The notes: generated by a model not told the origin, from the sequence alone. A DNA stretch of 38,249 bases from Lentzea indica (GCF_012184385.1 NZ_VSRL01000066.1:1-38249), one strand, 5' to 3'. Shown: positions 1 through 10,172, numbered from the stretch's first letter. Program-made: numbers and translations.

Positions 1-315
1 CCCCGCGTCCACGGCGAGGGCTCTCGCTCGATCGGGCCGCGCCTGCGCACCACGAACCAGCGCGCGGCGCCGAAGGCGACGACCACCAGCACCGTGCTGA
101 AGCAGGAACGTCCAGATGTTGAACGGGATCCCGATCTTCCACAGCCACGGGCCCGCGAGGCCCGCGATCAGGTACGTGAACACCGGCGCGCTGGCGGCGA
201 GCGCCCAACCGCGCACACCCGCGGCTGCGGCGGCGAGCCCGCCCGGTAGCCACAGGACGGCGAGATACGTCCCGATCGTCGCCATGGTCAACAGAAGGCT
301 CGCTTCGGTCGGCAC
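1..315 (-). pseudogene. DUF6541-type integral membrane protein, N-terminal part, frameshifted
   Basis: Reads leftward off the window edge, so only the N-terminus is present. From GTG at 315 the protein begins VPTEASLLLTMATIG and continues through hydrophobic segments (TYLAVLWLPGGLAAAAAGV, APVFTYLIAGLAGPWLW) to NIWTFL. At about 97-106 the frame breaks: the +0 frame becomes Arg-rich, while the neighbouring frame continues STVLVVVAFGAARWFVVRRR, an ordinary membrane helix with a basic stop-transfer tail. One extra base (or two missing) restores it. The start resembles the DUF6541 membrane proteins often found beside galactan genes in Pseudonocardiales; this is recognised from memory. It is divergent from glf. 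The break may be an assembly indel rather than true gene loss. Confidence 0.6.
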
Positions 316-454
316 AGGACCACCCAAGGTTGCTCAGCAAGTGGAGGTGCGGGGTCGTCCCGCGTAACCCGGCAAGGCTATCCCGACCAGCCCAATGACC
401 TGCCGACGGCCTGTCGCACGCCTTTAACTCGATCGTCGCACGCGTTTTACCTGA

Positions 455-1708
<1,254 letters not shown>

Positions 1709-1778
1709 CAGGCTGACCTGTGAAACATCGCCCGGCCGTGCAACCAGTGCGGTCGGGCGATCGTCATTTGACAATGGG

Positions 1779-1784
1779 TACTAT
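1779..1784 (+). promoter_or_regulatory. Possible -10 element TACTAT for glfT2
   Basis: TACTAT in the glf-glfT2 gap fits TANNNT. A TTGACA at 1768-1773 is too close (5 nt) to be its -35 partner. If used, it would give a 5' UTR of roughly 95 nt. This is motif spotting only; read-through from glf is equally possible. Confidence 0.25.
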
Positions 1785-1886
1785 GGCGCGAGATGCGCCG
1801 AGCCACGACGTCCACCCTGTGGCATCTGGTAGCCAATCCATGAAGCTGACCCGAACCGAAGCCGTTCGGTTCGCCGGAGGAAGCAC

Positions 1887-3788
1887 GTGACCGAGCAGGC
1901 CAACGCCGCAAGCGCCACCAAGATCAACCCGACCCAGGTCCTGCAGCGGGTGATCATGCCGCGGGACGAGGACCCGTTGGACGTGCGTCCGCTCTACCTC
2001 GACGAGCCGACCAACGTGCACAGTCACGTGTCGGGTCGCCGCGCGGTCACGGTTCCGACCTCGGCGAAGGTGTCGTTCGCCTCGTACTTCAACGCGTTCC
2101 CGGCGAGCTACTGGAAGCGCTGGACGGTCATCGAGGACGTCGTGCTGCGCATGCGCGTGCGCGGCGCCGGTCGCATCGACGTGTACCGCTCGAAGCCGAA
2201 CGGCGACATCATCCACCTCGACGGTCAGGTCATCCGCAGCGCGAAGGCGTGGCACGACGTCGCGCTGAAGGTGTCGCTCACGCCGTTCGAGGACGGCGGC
2301 TGGATCTGGTTCGACGTCTTCACCGACGACACCACGATGCAGATCGACGAGGCCGCGTGGACCACCGAGCAGGAGCTGCCCGCGCAGACGGTCGCCATCG
2401 GCATGACGACGATGCGCCCGGTGGACGCGGTCATCGCGCTGCGCGCCCTCGGTGAGGACCCTGCCGTCCTGTCCGTGCTGAAGAAGGTCTTCGTCGCCGA
2501 CCAGGGCGCCGTCAAGGTCCGCAACACCCCCGGCTACGCCGAGGCCGTCAAGGCCCTCGGCGACAAGCTGGAGGTCATCGAGCAGGACAACCTCGGTGGC
2601 TCCGGTGGCTTCACCCGCGGTCTCTACGAGGCGATCGAGCACACCGACGCCGACCAGATCATGCTGATGGACGACGACATCCGCCTCGAGCCGGACGCCG
2701 TCCTGCGTTCGAACGCGTTCGCCCGCGCCGCCGCGCAGCCGGTCATCGTCGGTTCGCACATGCTGAACCTCCAGGCCCGCTCCCGCCTGCACAGCATGGG
2801 CGAGGTCGTCGACCTGGGCACCTGCTACTGGCGTGCCGCGCCGGGCGCGCTGACCGACCACGACTTCGGCACCGAGTCGCTGCGCGAGACCGAAGAGCTG
2901 CACGCCCGCATCGACTCCACCTACAACGGCTGGTGGATGTGCCTGTTCCCGCGCGAGGTCGTGCAGCGCACCGGCTACCCGCTGCCGCTGTTCATCAAGT
3001 GGGACGACGCGGAGTACTCGCTGCGCGCGCTCGAGCGCGGCTACCCCACGGTGTCGCTGCCCGGCTCGGCCGTGTGGCACATGCCGTGGACGGACAAGAA
3101 CGACGCCACGGACTGGCAGGCGTACTTCCACACCCGCAACCGCCTGGTCCTCGCCGCGTTGCACAGCCCGTACGACGTCCGCTCGACGCTGCTCAAGCAG
3201 GGTCTGAAGCTGTCGCTGCGGCACCTGCTGTCCATGGAGTACTCCACGGTCGTCGTGCAGCAGAAGGCGATCGAGGACTTCCTGGCAGGCCCGTCGAAGC
3301 TGTTCGACTCGCTGCGCACCGCGCTGCCGGAGATCCGCGAGCTGCGCAAGAAGTACGCGGACGCGCAGGTGCTCCCGTCGGCGCGTGAGTTCCCGCCGCC
3401 GACCTTCGACATGGTGCGCGCGGAGCAGATGCTGACCCCGCCGACGAACCCGGTCACGATCGCGTCCGAGGCGGCGAAGGCGCTCATGCACAACCTGCGC
3501 GAGCCGCAGGCGGCCACGGCCGAGCGCCCGCAGATCAACGTGCCGGCGACGAACGCGCGCTGGTTCCTGCTGGGCAACCTCGACAGCGCCACGGTGTCCA
3601 ATGCGGACGGCAGCGGTGTCGCGTTCCGCAAGCGCGACCCGAAGGAGTTCCGCCAGCTCATGAAGCGGGCGGTCCGCAACTACCGTCGCCTGTCGTCGGA
3701 GTGGCCGCGGATGCAGAAGGTGTACCGCGACGCGCTGCCCGAGCTGACCTCGGTCGAGTCGTGGCGCAAGGTGTTCGAGAACAACTGA
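1887..3788 (+). CDS. glfT2: Galactofuranosyltransferase GlfT2
   Basis: GT2-family polymerising galactofuranosyltransferase that extends the galactan with alternating beta-(1-5) and beta-(1-6) Galf residues at the inner membrane face. The 633-aa length is close to mycobacterial GlfT2. An N-terminal beta-rich domain (about 1-165) precedes the GT-A domain. The metal/sugar-binding DDD is at 262-264 (MLMDDDIRLEP), the catalytic WDDAE at 372-376, and a metal-ligand His at 398 (VWHMPW). The helical C-terminal region is retained. The start is GTG 1887 with GGAGGA about 5 nt upstream. The gene ends just before a strong terminator. Confidence 0.95.
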   Translation: MTEQANAASATKINPTQVLQRVIMPRDEDPLDVRPLYLDEPTNVHSHVSGRRAVTVPTSAKVSFASYFNAFPASYWKRWTVIEDVVLRMRVRGAGRIDVYRSKPNGDIIHLDGQVIRSAKAWHDVALKVSLTPFEDGGWIWFDVFTDDTTMQIDEAAWTTEQELPAQTVAIGMTTMRPVDAVIALRALGEDPAVLSVLKKVFVADQGAVKVRNTPGYAEAVKALGDKLEVIEQDNLGGSGGFTRGLYEAIEHTDADQIMLMDDDIRLEPDAVLRSNAFARAAAQPVIVGSHMLNLQARSRLHSMGEVVDLGTCYWRAAPGALTDHDFGTESLRETEELHARIDSTYNGWWMCLFPREVVQRTGYPLPLFIKWDDAEYSLRALERGYPTVSLPGSAVWHMPWTDKNDATDWQAYFHTRNRLVLAALHSPYDVRSTLLKQGLKLSLRHLLSMEYSTVVVQQKAIEDFLAGPSKLFDSLRTALPEIRELRKKYADAQVLPSAREFPPPTFDMVRAEQMLTPPTNPVTIASEAAKALMHNLREPQAATAERPQINVPATNARWFLLGNLDSATVSNADGSGVAFRKRDPKEFRQLMKRAVRNYRRLSSEWPRMQKVYRDALPELTSVESWRKVFENN

Positions 3789-3801
3789 TCTCGGTGTGAC
3801 G

Positions 3802-3832
3802 AAAGGGCCCCCGGTTTCCGGGGGCCTTTTTG
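3802..3832 (+). terminator. Intrinsic terminator after glfT2
   Basis: A 9-bp perfect G/C stem (3806-3814 with 3818-3826, loop TTT) is followed by a T-run and preceded by an A-run, 14 nt after the glfT2 stop codon. This is a classical rho-independent terminator. Confidence 0.9.
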
Positions 3833-3839
3833 CGCGGAC

Positions 3840-4171
3840 CACGTGACGCTGGCCGAGCCGAGCAGCCGGCAGCTCGCCGTCGCGGCGCGGTACCTCGGTG
3901 AGGGCATCGAGCGGATCCAGGCGCAGGCCGCGCACCTGCCGTTCGCGACGGCCTCGATCGACCTGGTCACGATGGTGCGCGTCATGCACCACCTCCCGGA
4001 CCCGACCGCGGAACTGGCCGAGATCGCCAGGATCCTGGACCCGGCCGGCCTCGCCGTCGTCGAGGTCGCCAACCTCGGGCACGCCCGCAACCGCCTCCGC
4101 AGGCTCAACCCGCGTTGGCCAGGCTCAGGTTCGGGCCGAGCATCCTCCTGTTGCTCACCAAGGCGCGCTGA
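3840..4171 (+). pseudogene. Decayed class I SAM-dependent methyltransferase
   Basis: From 3843 the frame reads VTLAEPSSRQLAVAARYL, then LPFATASIDLVTMVRVMHHLPDP and LDPAGLAVVEVANLGHARNRLRRLNPR. These are the acidic strand-2 region, motif II and motif III neighbourhood of a Methyltransf_11-type enzyme. The glycine-rich SAM motif I is missing because the fragment starts next to the glfT2 terminator. After about 4112 the homology jumps to another frame that reads LARLRFGPSILLLLTKAR and stops at 4169-4171, a typical C-terminal strand for such proteins. Roughly 100 residues between the two parts are absent. I infer a gene that lost its 5' end and an internal piece. Confidence 0.6.
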
Positions 4172-4984
4172 TCAGTCCTTGATTCCCGTCTCCGTCACGC
4201 CGCGCACGAGAAACCGTTGCAGCGCAACGAAAACCACCACGAGCGGCGTGATGGAGACCGCAGCCGCGAGGAACAGCTGCACCACGTCGATCGACTGCGA
4301 GGTGAGGAACGTCGACAGCGCCACCTGCACCGTCCACGAGTCCTGGTCCTGCGCGATCACCAGCGGCCAGAGGAACTGGTTCCAGCTGGTCACGAACGCG
4401 ATGACGCCGAGCGCGGCGAAGAACCCCTTCGAGTTCGGCACCACCACCCGCCAGTACGTGCCCCAGTGCCCGAGTCCGTCGATCCGCGCCGCCTCCTCCA
4501 GCTCCCGCGGGAAGTTCAGGAAGTACTGCCGGAACAGGAACGTCGTGAACCCGCTGAAGAGTCCGGGGATCACCAGCCCGCGCAGGTCGGACACCCAGCC
4601 CAGCGTCGAGACGACCACGAACGTCGGCACGAACGTGACCGCCGCCGGGATCATCAGCGTGGCGATGACCAGGTACAGCACCACGTTCGCGTACCGGTAC
4701 GGGATCCGCGCGAGCCCGTACCCCGCCAGCCCGCACAGCAGCAGCTGCCCGAACGTCTGCAGCACGGCGACGACGAGCGAGTTGACCATGCTGCGGACCA
4801 TCGGCACGGCGGGGTTGCTGAACAGCTCCGCGAAGTTCTCCCAGCGGATCTCGGAAGGCCAGAACGTCCACGTTGGTGCGGTGATCTCCTGCTCGGTCGC
4901 CAAACCGTTGCGCAGCACCAGGTAGAACGGGATCAGGAACAGCACCGCCGCCATCGACAGTGCCAGGTAGCGAGCGACTCTCAT
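4172..4984 (-). CDS. Carbohydrate ABC transporter permease, MalG type
   Basis: Inner-membrane permease subunit of a CUT1-family sugar importer, 270 aa. It starts MRVARYLALSMAAVLFLIPFYLVLRNGL with the first membrane helix and has further helices throughout. The cytoplasmic EAA loop that docks the ATPase is EEAARIDGLGHWGTYWRVVVP, and the C-terminus has the usual FLVRGVTETGIKD. The ATG overlaps the stop codon of the upstream permease as ATGA, indicating translational coupling. The substrate cannot be read from the sequence. Confidence 0.9.
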   Translation of the reverse strand: MRVARYLALSMAAVLFLIPFYLVLRNGLATEQEITAPTWTFWPSEIRWENFAELFSNPAVPMVRSMVNSLVVAVLQTFGQLLLCGLAGYGLARIPYRYANVVLYLVIATLMIPAAVTFVPTFVVVSTLGWVSDLRGLVIPGLFSGFTTFLFRQYFLNFPRELEEAARIDGLGHWGTYWRVVVPNSKGFFAALGVIAFVTSWNQFLWPLVIAQDQDSWTVQVALSTFLTSQSIDVVQLFLAAAVSITPLVVVFVALQRFLVRGVTETGIKD

Positions 4985-5859
4985 CGCGTGATCACCCTGC
5001 CCTGCAACAACGTCACGCCGGCTATCAGCAAGGTCAGGATCACCGCGCCCGCGCTGCCGTGCCCGAAGTCCTGCCCGCCCGAACCCAGGGCCGTGTAGTA
5101 GAGGTAGATCAACGGCGGTCGCGCGAACGGCGGGTAACCGCGGTCGGTCCCCAGCACGTTGTAGAACTCGTCGAACGCCTGGTACGCCGCGATGAGCAGC
5201 AACAGCAACACGGCCACCGAAGTCGTTCGCAGCTGCGGCAACGTGATGTACCGCAACGTCTGCCAGCCACGAGAAGCGCCGTCGATCCACGCGGCCTCGT
5301 AGAGGTGCTGCGGAATCCGCTGCAGCCCGGCGATGAACAGGATCATGTAGAACCCGAGCTGCAGCCACAGCCGCAGCGTCACGAGCACCAGCCAGTACCA
5401 CGGCGGCGACGTCGACACCGTCCACGCGATCGGCTCGGCACCGAACCACCCCAGCACCGTGTTCGCGAGCCCGAAGCGCACGCCGTTGAAGATCGAGAGC
5501 TTCCACACCAGTGACGCCACCACGTAGGAGCAGGCCGTCGGCAGGAAGAACACCGATCGGAAAAACGCCTTCATGAAGCTGATCTGGTTGACCAGCAACG
5601 CCAGCGCCAGCGCCAGCACGAACGTCAGCGGCACGATGAACGCCGCGAACACGCTGAACGTGCCGAGGCTCCGCAGAAACGGCGCGTCCGTCAGCATGTC
5701 CACGTAGTTGCGCAGTCCGACGAACTCCGTCGGCGTCACCGTGTTGCGGGCGTCGAAGAACGACAGCAGCAGGCTCCACGCGATCGGCACGTACACGAAC
5801 ACGAGCAACCCGATCGCGAACGGCCCGACGAACAGCCAGAACGCGCGCCCGTGCCTCAT
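4981..5859 (-). CDS. Carbohydrate ABC transporter permease, MalF type
   Basis: Partner permease of the same CUT1 importer, 292 aa. The N-terminus is MRHGRAFWLFVGPFAIGLLVFVYVP, typical of LacF/UgpA-like proteins. The EAA loop is YEAAWIDGASRGWQTLRYITLP. Both ends overlap neighbours by the four bases ATGA (binding protein upstream, MalG-type gene downstream), so the three genes form one tightly coupled operon. No ATP-binding subunit gene is nearby. Actinomycete CUT1 systems commonly share one ATPase (MsiK-type) encoded elsewhere, which is the likely explanation. Confidence 0.9.
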   Translation of the reverse strand: MRHGRAFWLFVGPFAIGLLVFVYVPIAWSLLLSFFDARNTVTPTEFVGLRNYVDMLTDAPFLRSLGTFSVFAAFIVPLTFVLALALALLVNQISFMKAFFRSVFFLPTACSYVVASLVWKLSIFNGVRFGLANTVLGWFGAEPIAWTVSTSPPWYWLVLVTLRLWLQLGFYMILFIAGLQRIPQHLYEAAWIDGASRGWQTLRYITLPQLRTTSVAVLLLLLIAAYQAFDEFYNVLGTDRGYPPFARPPLIYLYYTALGSGGQDFGHGSAGAVILTLLIAGVTLLQGRVITR

Positions 5860-7085
5860 CCGTACAGACGCTTCAGCTCGTCCCGCGCTTTCTGCGCCGC
5901 ACCTTTGATCTCCGCGTCGGCGGGAGCGCCGTCACGGACGACGCGCGACACGGCGTCGTTGAACGCGGTCCGCATCACCGACGTCCAGTCCGGCGGGTTG
6001 GAGGCCTTCGCGTTGTCCTGCACGAACTTCACCGCGTCGGCCGCCGCACCCGAGGTCAGCTTCGACGCCTTCCCGGCGATGCTCTTGCGCGGCGGGATGT
6101 GGAAGCCGTAGCTGAGGTTGAAGTCCTCCTGGTGGTCGGTCCGCTCGATCCACAGCCAGCGCACGAACTCCTTGGCCTCGTTGATCCGCTTCGACTTGGC
6201 GTTCACCATGGCGCCGAACGCGCCGACCGGCACGCTCGGTTTGCCGTTGCCCGTGAGCTTCGGGAACGGCAACACCCCGAAGTCGTCGCCCAGCGCCTTC
6301 TGGATCGCGGGCACGGTCCACAACCCCGTCCACTGCATGGCGACCAGCCCCTGCGTGAACGCGTCCGGCTCCGCCCAGTCCTTCACCGCGCCCAGCAGCA
6401 GGCTGTCGCTGGTGTACAGCTCGCGCAGCTTGCCGATCGCCTGCGCCGCAACGGGATCGTCGAACCCGACCTGGTGGTCGCGCACGTAGTCGAGGCCGGC
6501 GGACCACAGCGCGGGCCCGCCCAGCACGCCGCCACCACCGTCGTTGCCGGCGAAGAGCCCCTTGACACCGCCCTTGGTGAGCCGCCGCGACGCGTCGATC
6601 AGCTCGTCCACAGTGGACGGTGGTCGAACTCCGGCCTGATCGAAGAAGCTCTTGCGGTAGAACAACATCTGCATGTCCACCGCCTGCGGGACCCCGTAGA
6701 TCTTCCCGTCAACGGTGTGCGTCGCGAGAATCGACTCGGAGAAATCGCTCTTGGCGTCGCCGAAGACGTCGTCGAGCGGCACGAGCTGACCCGCTCGGAC
6801 CGAGCTGATCTGCGGGGTGGACTCGAAGACGTCCGGTCCGCCGTCGGACAGCAGGCTCGTCGCGAGCTTGGAGTCGTAGTCGCCGGGGTTCCACTGCACG
6901 TCGACCTGGGTCTTCGTGTACGACTTGGCGTACCGCTCGACGGCTTGCTGGACGCCGGGCTCGCCGTACGCGTGGTACCACTGTTTGAGGGCCTGGCCGT
7001 TGCCGCCCCTGCCGGTGTTCGAACCGCACGCCGCGAGCAGCGCGCTCGCGCCGGCCAAGGAGAGAAGTCTGCGTCGGGAGATCAC
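5856..7085 (-). CDS. Extracellular sugar-binding lipoprotein of ABC transporter
   Basis: Family 1 solute-binding protein, 409 aa, first gene of the importer operon. Its signal peptide MISRRRLLSLAGASALLAACGSN has a lipobox LAAC with the lipidated Cys at residue 20; the RRR before the hydrophobic stretch could allow Tat export. The mature part (LKQWYHAYGEPGVQQAVERYAKSY, later QGLVAMQWTGLWTVPAIQKAL) is typical of CUT1 binding proteins. It starts at GTG 7085; an ATG four bases upstream is in another frame. The sugar bound is unknown. Confidence 0.88.
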   Translation of the reverse strand: MISRRRLLSLAGASALLAACGSNTGRGGNGQALKQWYHAYGEPGVQQAVERYAKSYTKTQVDVQWNPGDYDSKLATSLLSDGGPDVFESTPQISSVRAGQLVPLDDVFGDAKSDFSESILATHTVDGKIYGVPQAVDMQMLFYRKSFFDQAGVRPPSTVDELIDASRRLTKGGVKGLFAGNDGGGGVLGGPALWSAGLDYVRDHQVGFDDPVAAQAIGKLRELYTSDSLLLGAVKDWAEPDAFTQGLVAMQWTGLWTVPAIQKALGDDFGVLPFPKLTGNGKPSVPVGAFGAMVNAKSKRINEAKEFVRWLWIERTDHQEDFNLSYGFHIPPRKSIAGKASKLTSGAAADAVKFVQDNAKASNPPDWTSVMRTAFNDAVSRVVRDGAPADAEIKGAAQKARDELKRLYG

Positions 7086-7125
7086 CCATCCCGTCTTACT
7101 CCGATCACCTCGGGTGCGCGAGCGG

Positions 7126-7320
7126 TTACTCGAAGTGCGCGACCACGACGTTGGAGAAGTTCACGACGTACTCACGACCGTCCGGGCCCGAGATCGGTTG
7201 CGTGTGACCGTTTCGGACGATCTGGGTCAGCCGCGGCGCGAGGTCGTCCCGCGTCTCTTTGGTGACCGAGAGGGTGATCGGGTTCGGGTTTGCGGCGAGG
7301 AACAGCACGAGTTTGCTCAT
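7126..7320 (-). CDS. Small conserved-looking protein of unknown function, 64 aa
   Basis: A 64-aa frame with good GC3 bias begins MSKLVLFLAANPNPITLSV and ends EYVVNFSNVVVAHFE. It has no signal peptide or clear membrane helix and looks like a small beta-rich domain. It lies 74 bp downstream of glfT1 and 40 bp upstream of the binding-protein gene on the same strand, so it could be the last gene of the glfT1 transcript. I do not recognise the family. Confidence 0.6.
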   Translation of the reverse strand: MSKLVLFLAANPNPITLSVTKETRDDLAPRLTQIVRNGHTQPISGPDGREYVVNFSNVVVAHFE

Positions 7321-7394
7321 GCGATCAGCAAACCGCGTTCCGGCACGGCTGAAGGGCGGTTTCGCTGGCAGCGATTCCGCCCTCAGCAGATCAC

Positions 7395-8297
7395 TCACTT
7401 GCGGAAGAAGCGCTCCCGCTGGCCCAGGCGCACGAGCTTCAGCCACTCGACGAACGCCTTCGGGTCCCGCTTCACGGCGAGGAAGTACAGGCCGAACCGG
7501 AACACCTCGAGCGCGCCCAGCTTGCGCATGCCCGGCTGCGAGAGCAGGTACCCGCGGTTGCGGTACGTGTAGTAGCGCTTGATCGGGTTCTCCGGGTCCT
7601 GGGCGTGGAACTTGCCGCCCAGCATCGGCTTGAACTCGTCGGAACCGTCCGGGTGCACGTACGCGACCCGCAGCGACGTGCCGAACGGCAGGCCGGAGCG
7701 GACCAGCCGGCGGTGGATCTCCACCTCGTCGCCGCGGAAGAACAGCCGGTAGTCCGGCACGCCGACGACGTCGAGCGTCGAAGCGCGGAACAGCGCTCCG
7801 TTGAACAGCGAGGCGATCCCCGGCAGGAAGTCGGTGCCGAGCTCGGCGGCCGAGCGCTTCCACGTCAGGCCGCGGCGCAGCGGGAACGCGAGCTTGTCCG
7901 GGCTGTCGATGTTCGTGACGACGGGGGAGATCTCGGCGAGCTTGCGGCGCTCTGCCTCCTCCATCAGCACGGCCAGGACGTTCTCGTCGCCAGGGCGGCC
8001 GTCGTCGTCGGCGAGCCACACCCAGTCCGCGCCCAGCGAGAGCGCGTGCAGGATGCCCAGCGCGAAGCCGCCGGCGCCACCGAGGTTGCGGTGCGACGGC
8101 AGGTAGGTCGTGGGAAGCGGGCACTGCTCGACGAGGTCGCCGACCGGCTGGTCAGGGCCGTTGTCGACGACGACGAGGTGGTCCGGGACGCGCGTCTGGG
8201 TGGCCAGCGCCTTCAGCGACTCGGCCAGCAGCTCCCGGCGGTGGCGGGTGACCACCACCGCGACGACGGAGCCCTTGGGCAGTGCCTCGAGGTTCAC
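7395..8297 (-). CDS. glfT1: Galactofuranosyltransferase GlfT1
   Basis: GT2-family enzyme that adds the first galactofuranose residues to the decaprenyl-linked GlcNAc-Rha primer, before GlfT2 elongates the chain. The 300-aa length is close to Rv3782. The N-terminal strand is VVAVVVTRHRRELLAESLKAL, followed by VVVDNGP, the acceptor-site NLGGAGGFALG (71-81), the metal-binding DDD at 97-99 (WLADDDGRPG) and FFRGDEVEIHRRL at 187-199, with a downstream His at 215. It starts at GTG 8297, 3 nt after the wzt stop, so it is co-transcribed with wzt. Confidence 0.93.
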   Translation of the reverse strand: MNLEALPKGSVVAVVVTRHRRELLAESLKALATQTRVPDHLVVVDNGPDQPVGDLVEQCPLPTTYLPSHRNLGGAGGFALGILHALSLGADWVWLADDDGRPGDENVLAVLMEEAERRKLAEISPVVTNIDSPDKLAFPLRRGLTWKRSAAELGTDFLPGIASLFNGALFRASTLDVVGVPDYRLFFRGDEVEIHRRLVRSGLPFGTSLRVAYVHPDGSDEFKPMLGGKFHAQDPENPIKRYYTYRNRGYLLSQPGMRKLGALEVFRFGLYFLAVKRDPKAFVEWLKLVRLGQRERFFRK

Positions 8298-8300
8298 GGT

Positions 8301-9119
8301 CTATTCGCCGCCATTTCCACTGAGGACGGGAGAGGAGTGGCCGAGCCTTGCCAGCAGTTCGGGGCTGATCCGCTCGAACGGGTCGTGGCCCTTGTACGCG
8401 GTGAGCACCTCACGCAGACCACCGTGCATCTTCACGTGGCCTTCGTCCATCCAGATCGCGGTGTCGCAGAACTCGATGAGGAACTCGTCGGAGTGGTTCG
8501 CGAACACCAGCAGACCGGACCGCTTCACGAGGTCCTTGAGGCGGTCGCGGGCCTTGGCCATGAACGCCGCGTCGACCGCGCCGATGCCCTCGTCGAGCAG
8601 CAGGATCTCCGGGTTGATGGAGGTGACCACGCCGAGCGCGAGCCGCACGCGCATGCCCGTCGAGTACGTGCGCAGAGGCATCTGCAGGTAGTCGCCGAGC
8701 TCGGTGAACTCCGCGATGTCGTCGACCCGCTTCTCCATCTCCTTGCGGGTCATCCCGAGGAAAAGGCCGCGGATCATGATGTTCTCGTAGCCGGAGATCT
8801 CCGGGTCCATGCCGACGCCGAGGTCGAAGACCGGCGCCACCTTGCCGATGATGCGCGAGTTTCCGCGCGTCGGTTCGTAGATGCCGGCCAGCAGGCGCAG
8901 CAGCGTGGACTTGCCTGCGCCGTTGTGGCCGACCAGGCCGACCCGGTCGCCGTCCTTCAGGGACAACGTGATGTCGTGCAGCGCCTCGATGATCGGCACC
9001 CGGCCCTCAGAGCCGATCTTGCCGCCGACCTTGCCGAGCGCGAGCTTTTTCAACGATCTCGACTTCGCGTCGAAGATCGGGAAGTCGACCGATGCGTTCC
9101 AGACGTCGATGCTGACCAT
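8301..9119 (-). CDS. wzt: Galactan export ABC transporter ATP-binding protein
   Basis: ATPase subunit of the Wzm-Wzt exporter that flips lipid-linked galactan across the membrane (Rv3781 relative), 272 aa. Walker A is GHNGAGKST at 64-72, the ABC signature region YSTGMRVRLALG at 152-163, Walker B EILLLDEG at 171-178, and the H-switch His at 209 in FANHSDEF. The extended N-terminus ending SEGRVPIIEALHDI matches polysaccharide-export ATPases. There is no C-terminal carbohydrate-binding extension. Its stop lies 3 nt before glfT1 and its start 21 nt after wzm. Confidence 0.93.
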   Translation of the reverse strand: MVSIDVWNASVDFPIFDAKSRSLKKLALGKVGGKIGSEGRVPIIEALHDITLSLKDGDRVGLVGHNGAGKSTLLRLLAGIYEPTRGNSRIIGKVAPVFDLGVGMDPEISGYENIMIRGLFLGMTRKEMEKRVDDIAEFTELGDYLQMPLRTYSTGMRVRLALGVVTSINPEILLLDEGIGAVDAAFMAKARDRLKDLVKRSGLLVFANHSDEFLIEFCDTAIWMDEGHVKMHGGLREVLTAYKGHDPFERISPELLARLGHSSPVLSGNGGE

Positions 9120-9140
9120 GGTTGTGAGTCGACTTCCTTC

Positions 9141-10058
9141 TCAGACCCAGTACGAAACGCGGGCGCGGTAGTTGCGCAGGATCACCAGCGCGGCGAACCA
9201 GCCGCCGACGGTGAAGGCGCCGACGATCGCCCAGTGGTGCCAGTCGACGGCGTGGCCGAGCAGCGGAGCCCGGACGACCTCGACGAAGTGGTACACGGGG
9301 TTGAGCTCGGCGATGAGCATGCGCCAGCCGCCGTCGTCGTCGCCACCGGTGACCCTCTGCAGCACACCCGCGTCCCAGACGATCGGCGTCATGAAGAACA
9401 CCAGGTTGATGAAGCTGTTCACCACCGGCGGGATGTCGCGGAAGCGGGTGCTGATGACGCCGAACAGCAGGGAGACCCACACCGCGTTCACCGCGAGCAG
9501 CATGAAGCCGGGGATCGCGAGCACGATGGTCCAGCTCAGGCCGGGATGGACCGGGCCGTTCTCGCTGATCTGGTAGTCGTGGTTGAGCGACGTGAAGAAG
9601 ATGGCGAGCACCACCACGTAGACCACGAGGTTGTGCGCGAAGAACAGCACCTGGCGCCACACCATGCGCATCACGTGGACCGTGATCGGCGCGGGGAGGT
9701 GCTTGATGAGCCCCTCGTTCGCGATGAACACGTCGGTGCCCTCGGTGACGCAGCCGACGATGAAGTTCCAGACGATGAAGCCGACCGTCACGTACGGCAG
9801 GAACGTGGCGACGTCCGTTTTGAACAGCACCGAGTACAGCAGGCCCAGCGCGAGGGCTGTGGTGCCCATCGAGATCGTGATCCACAACGGACCGATGACC
9901 GAGCGCCGGTAGCGCTGCTTGATGTCCTGCCAGCCGAGGTGACCCCAGAGTTCACGGTGGTCCCACGCTTCCCGCACATCCGCGAACGCGCGTTTGAAGC
10001 TGCGCGACCTGGTGGCAGGAGGCGCCTCGGGGTGGTCGAGCGTACTGGTGGCTTGCAC
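9141..10058 (-). CDS. wzm: Galactan export ABC-2 type permease
   Basis: Membrane subunit of the galactan exporter (Rv3783 relative), 305 aa. A soluble N-terminal segment of about 45 residues (PATRSRSFKRAFADVREAWDH) is followed by ELWGHLGWQDIKQRYRRSVIGPLWITI, the amphipathic entry helix typical of Wzm/RfbA, and then six predicted membrane helices. It starts at GTG 10058, preceded 8 nt upstream by a -10-like TACGCT and no ribosome-binding site. wzt follows directly. Confidence 0.92.
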   Translation of the reverse strand: MQATSTLDHPEAPPATRSRSFKRAFADVREAWDHRELWGHLGWQDIKQRYRRSVIGPLWITISMGTTALALGLLYSVLFKTDVATFLPYVTVGFIVWNFIVGCVTEGTDVFIANEGLIKHLPAPITVHVMRMVWRQVLFFAHNLVVYVVVLAIFFTSLNHDYQISENGPVHPGLSWTIVLAIPGFMLLAVNAVWVSLLFGVISTRFRDIPPVVNSFINLVFFMTPIVWDAGVLQRVTGGDDDGGWRMLIAELNPVYHFVEVVRAPLLGHAVDWHHWAIVGAFTVGGWFAALVILRNYRARVSYWV

Positions 10059-10066
10059 GAGGACTG

Positions 10067-10072
10067 AGCGTA
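10067..10072 (-). promoter_or_regulatory. -10 hexamer TACGCT for leaderless wzm-wzt-glfT1 mRNA
   Basis: On the minus strand TACGCT lies 8 nt upstream of the wzm GTG and there is no Shine-Dalgarno. It would give the galactan export operon its own start independent of bpa. A 9-bp inverted repeat (10070-10078 with 10097-10105) overlaps its upstream edge and could be an operator or a weak hairpin. Confidence 0.45.
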
Positions 10073-10172
10073 CCGGCGCCGGTTGAAGGACCTGGACGCC
10101 GGTACGTCACGGACTGGTCACCACGCCCGGGATCTTGATCACTTTCACAGCTACGACCAGCTCCGCACCGGG

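Noticed and set aside
3843..4925. Plus-strand 360-codon open frame
   Set aside because: Only its first ~90 codons resemble a methyltransferase; the rest is antisense to a clear ABC permease gene.
5856..7085. Sugar specificity of the binding protein
   Set aside because: No residues identify a substrate, and no diagnostic glycosidase or regulator is adjacent, so no sugar is named.
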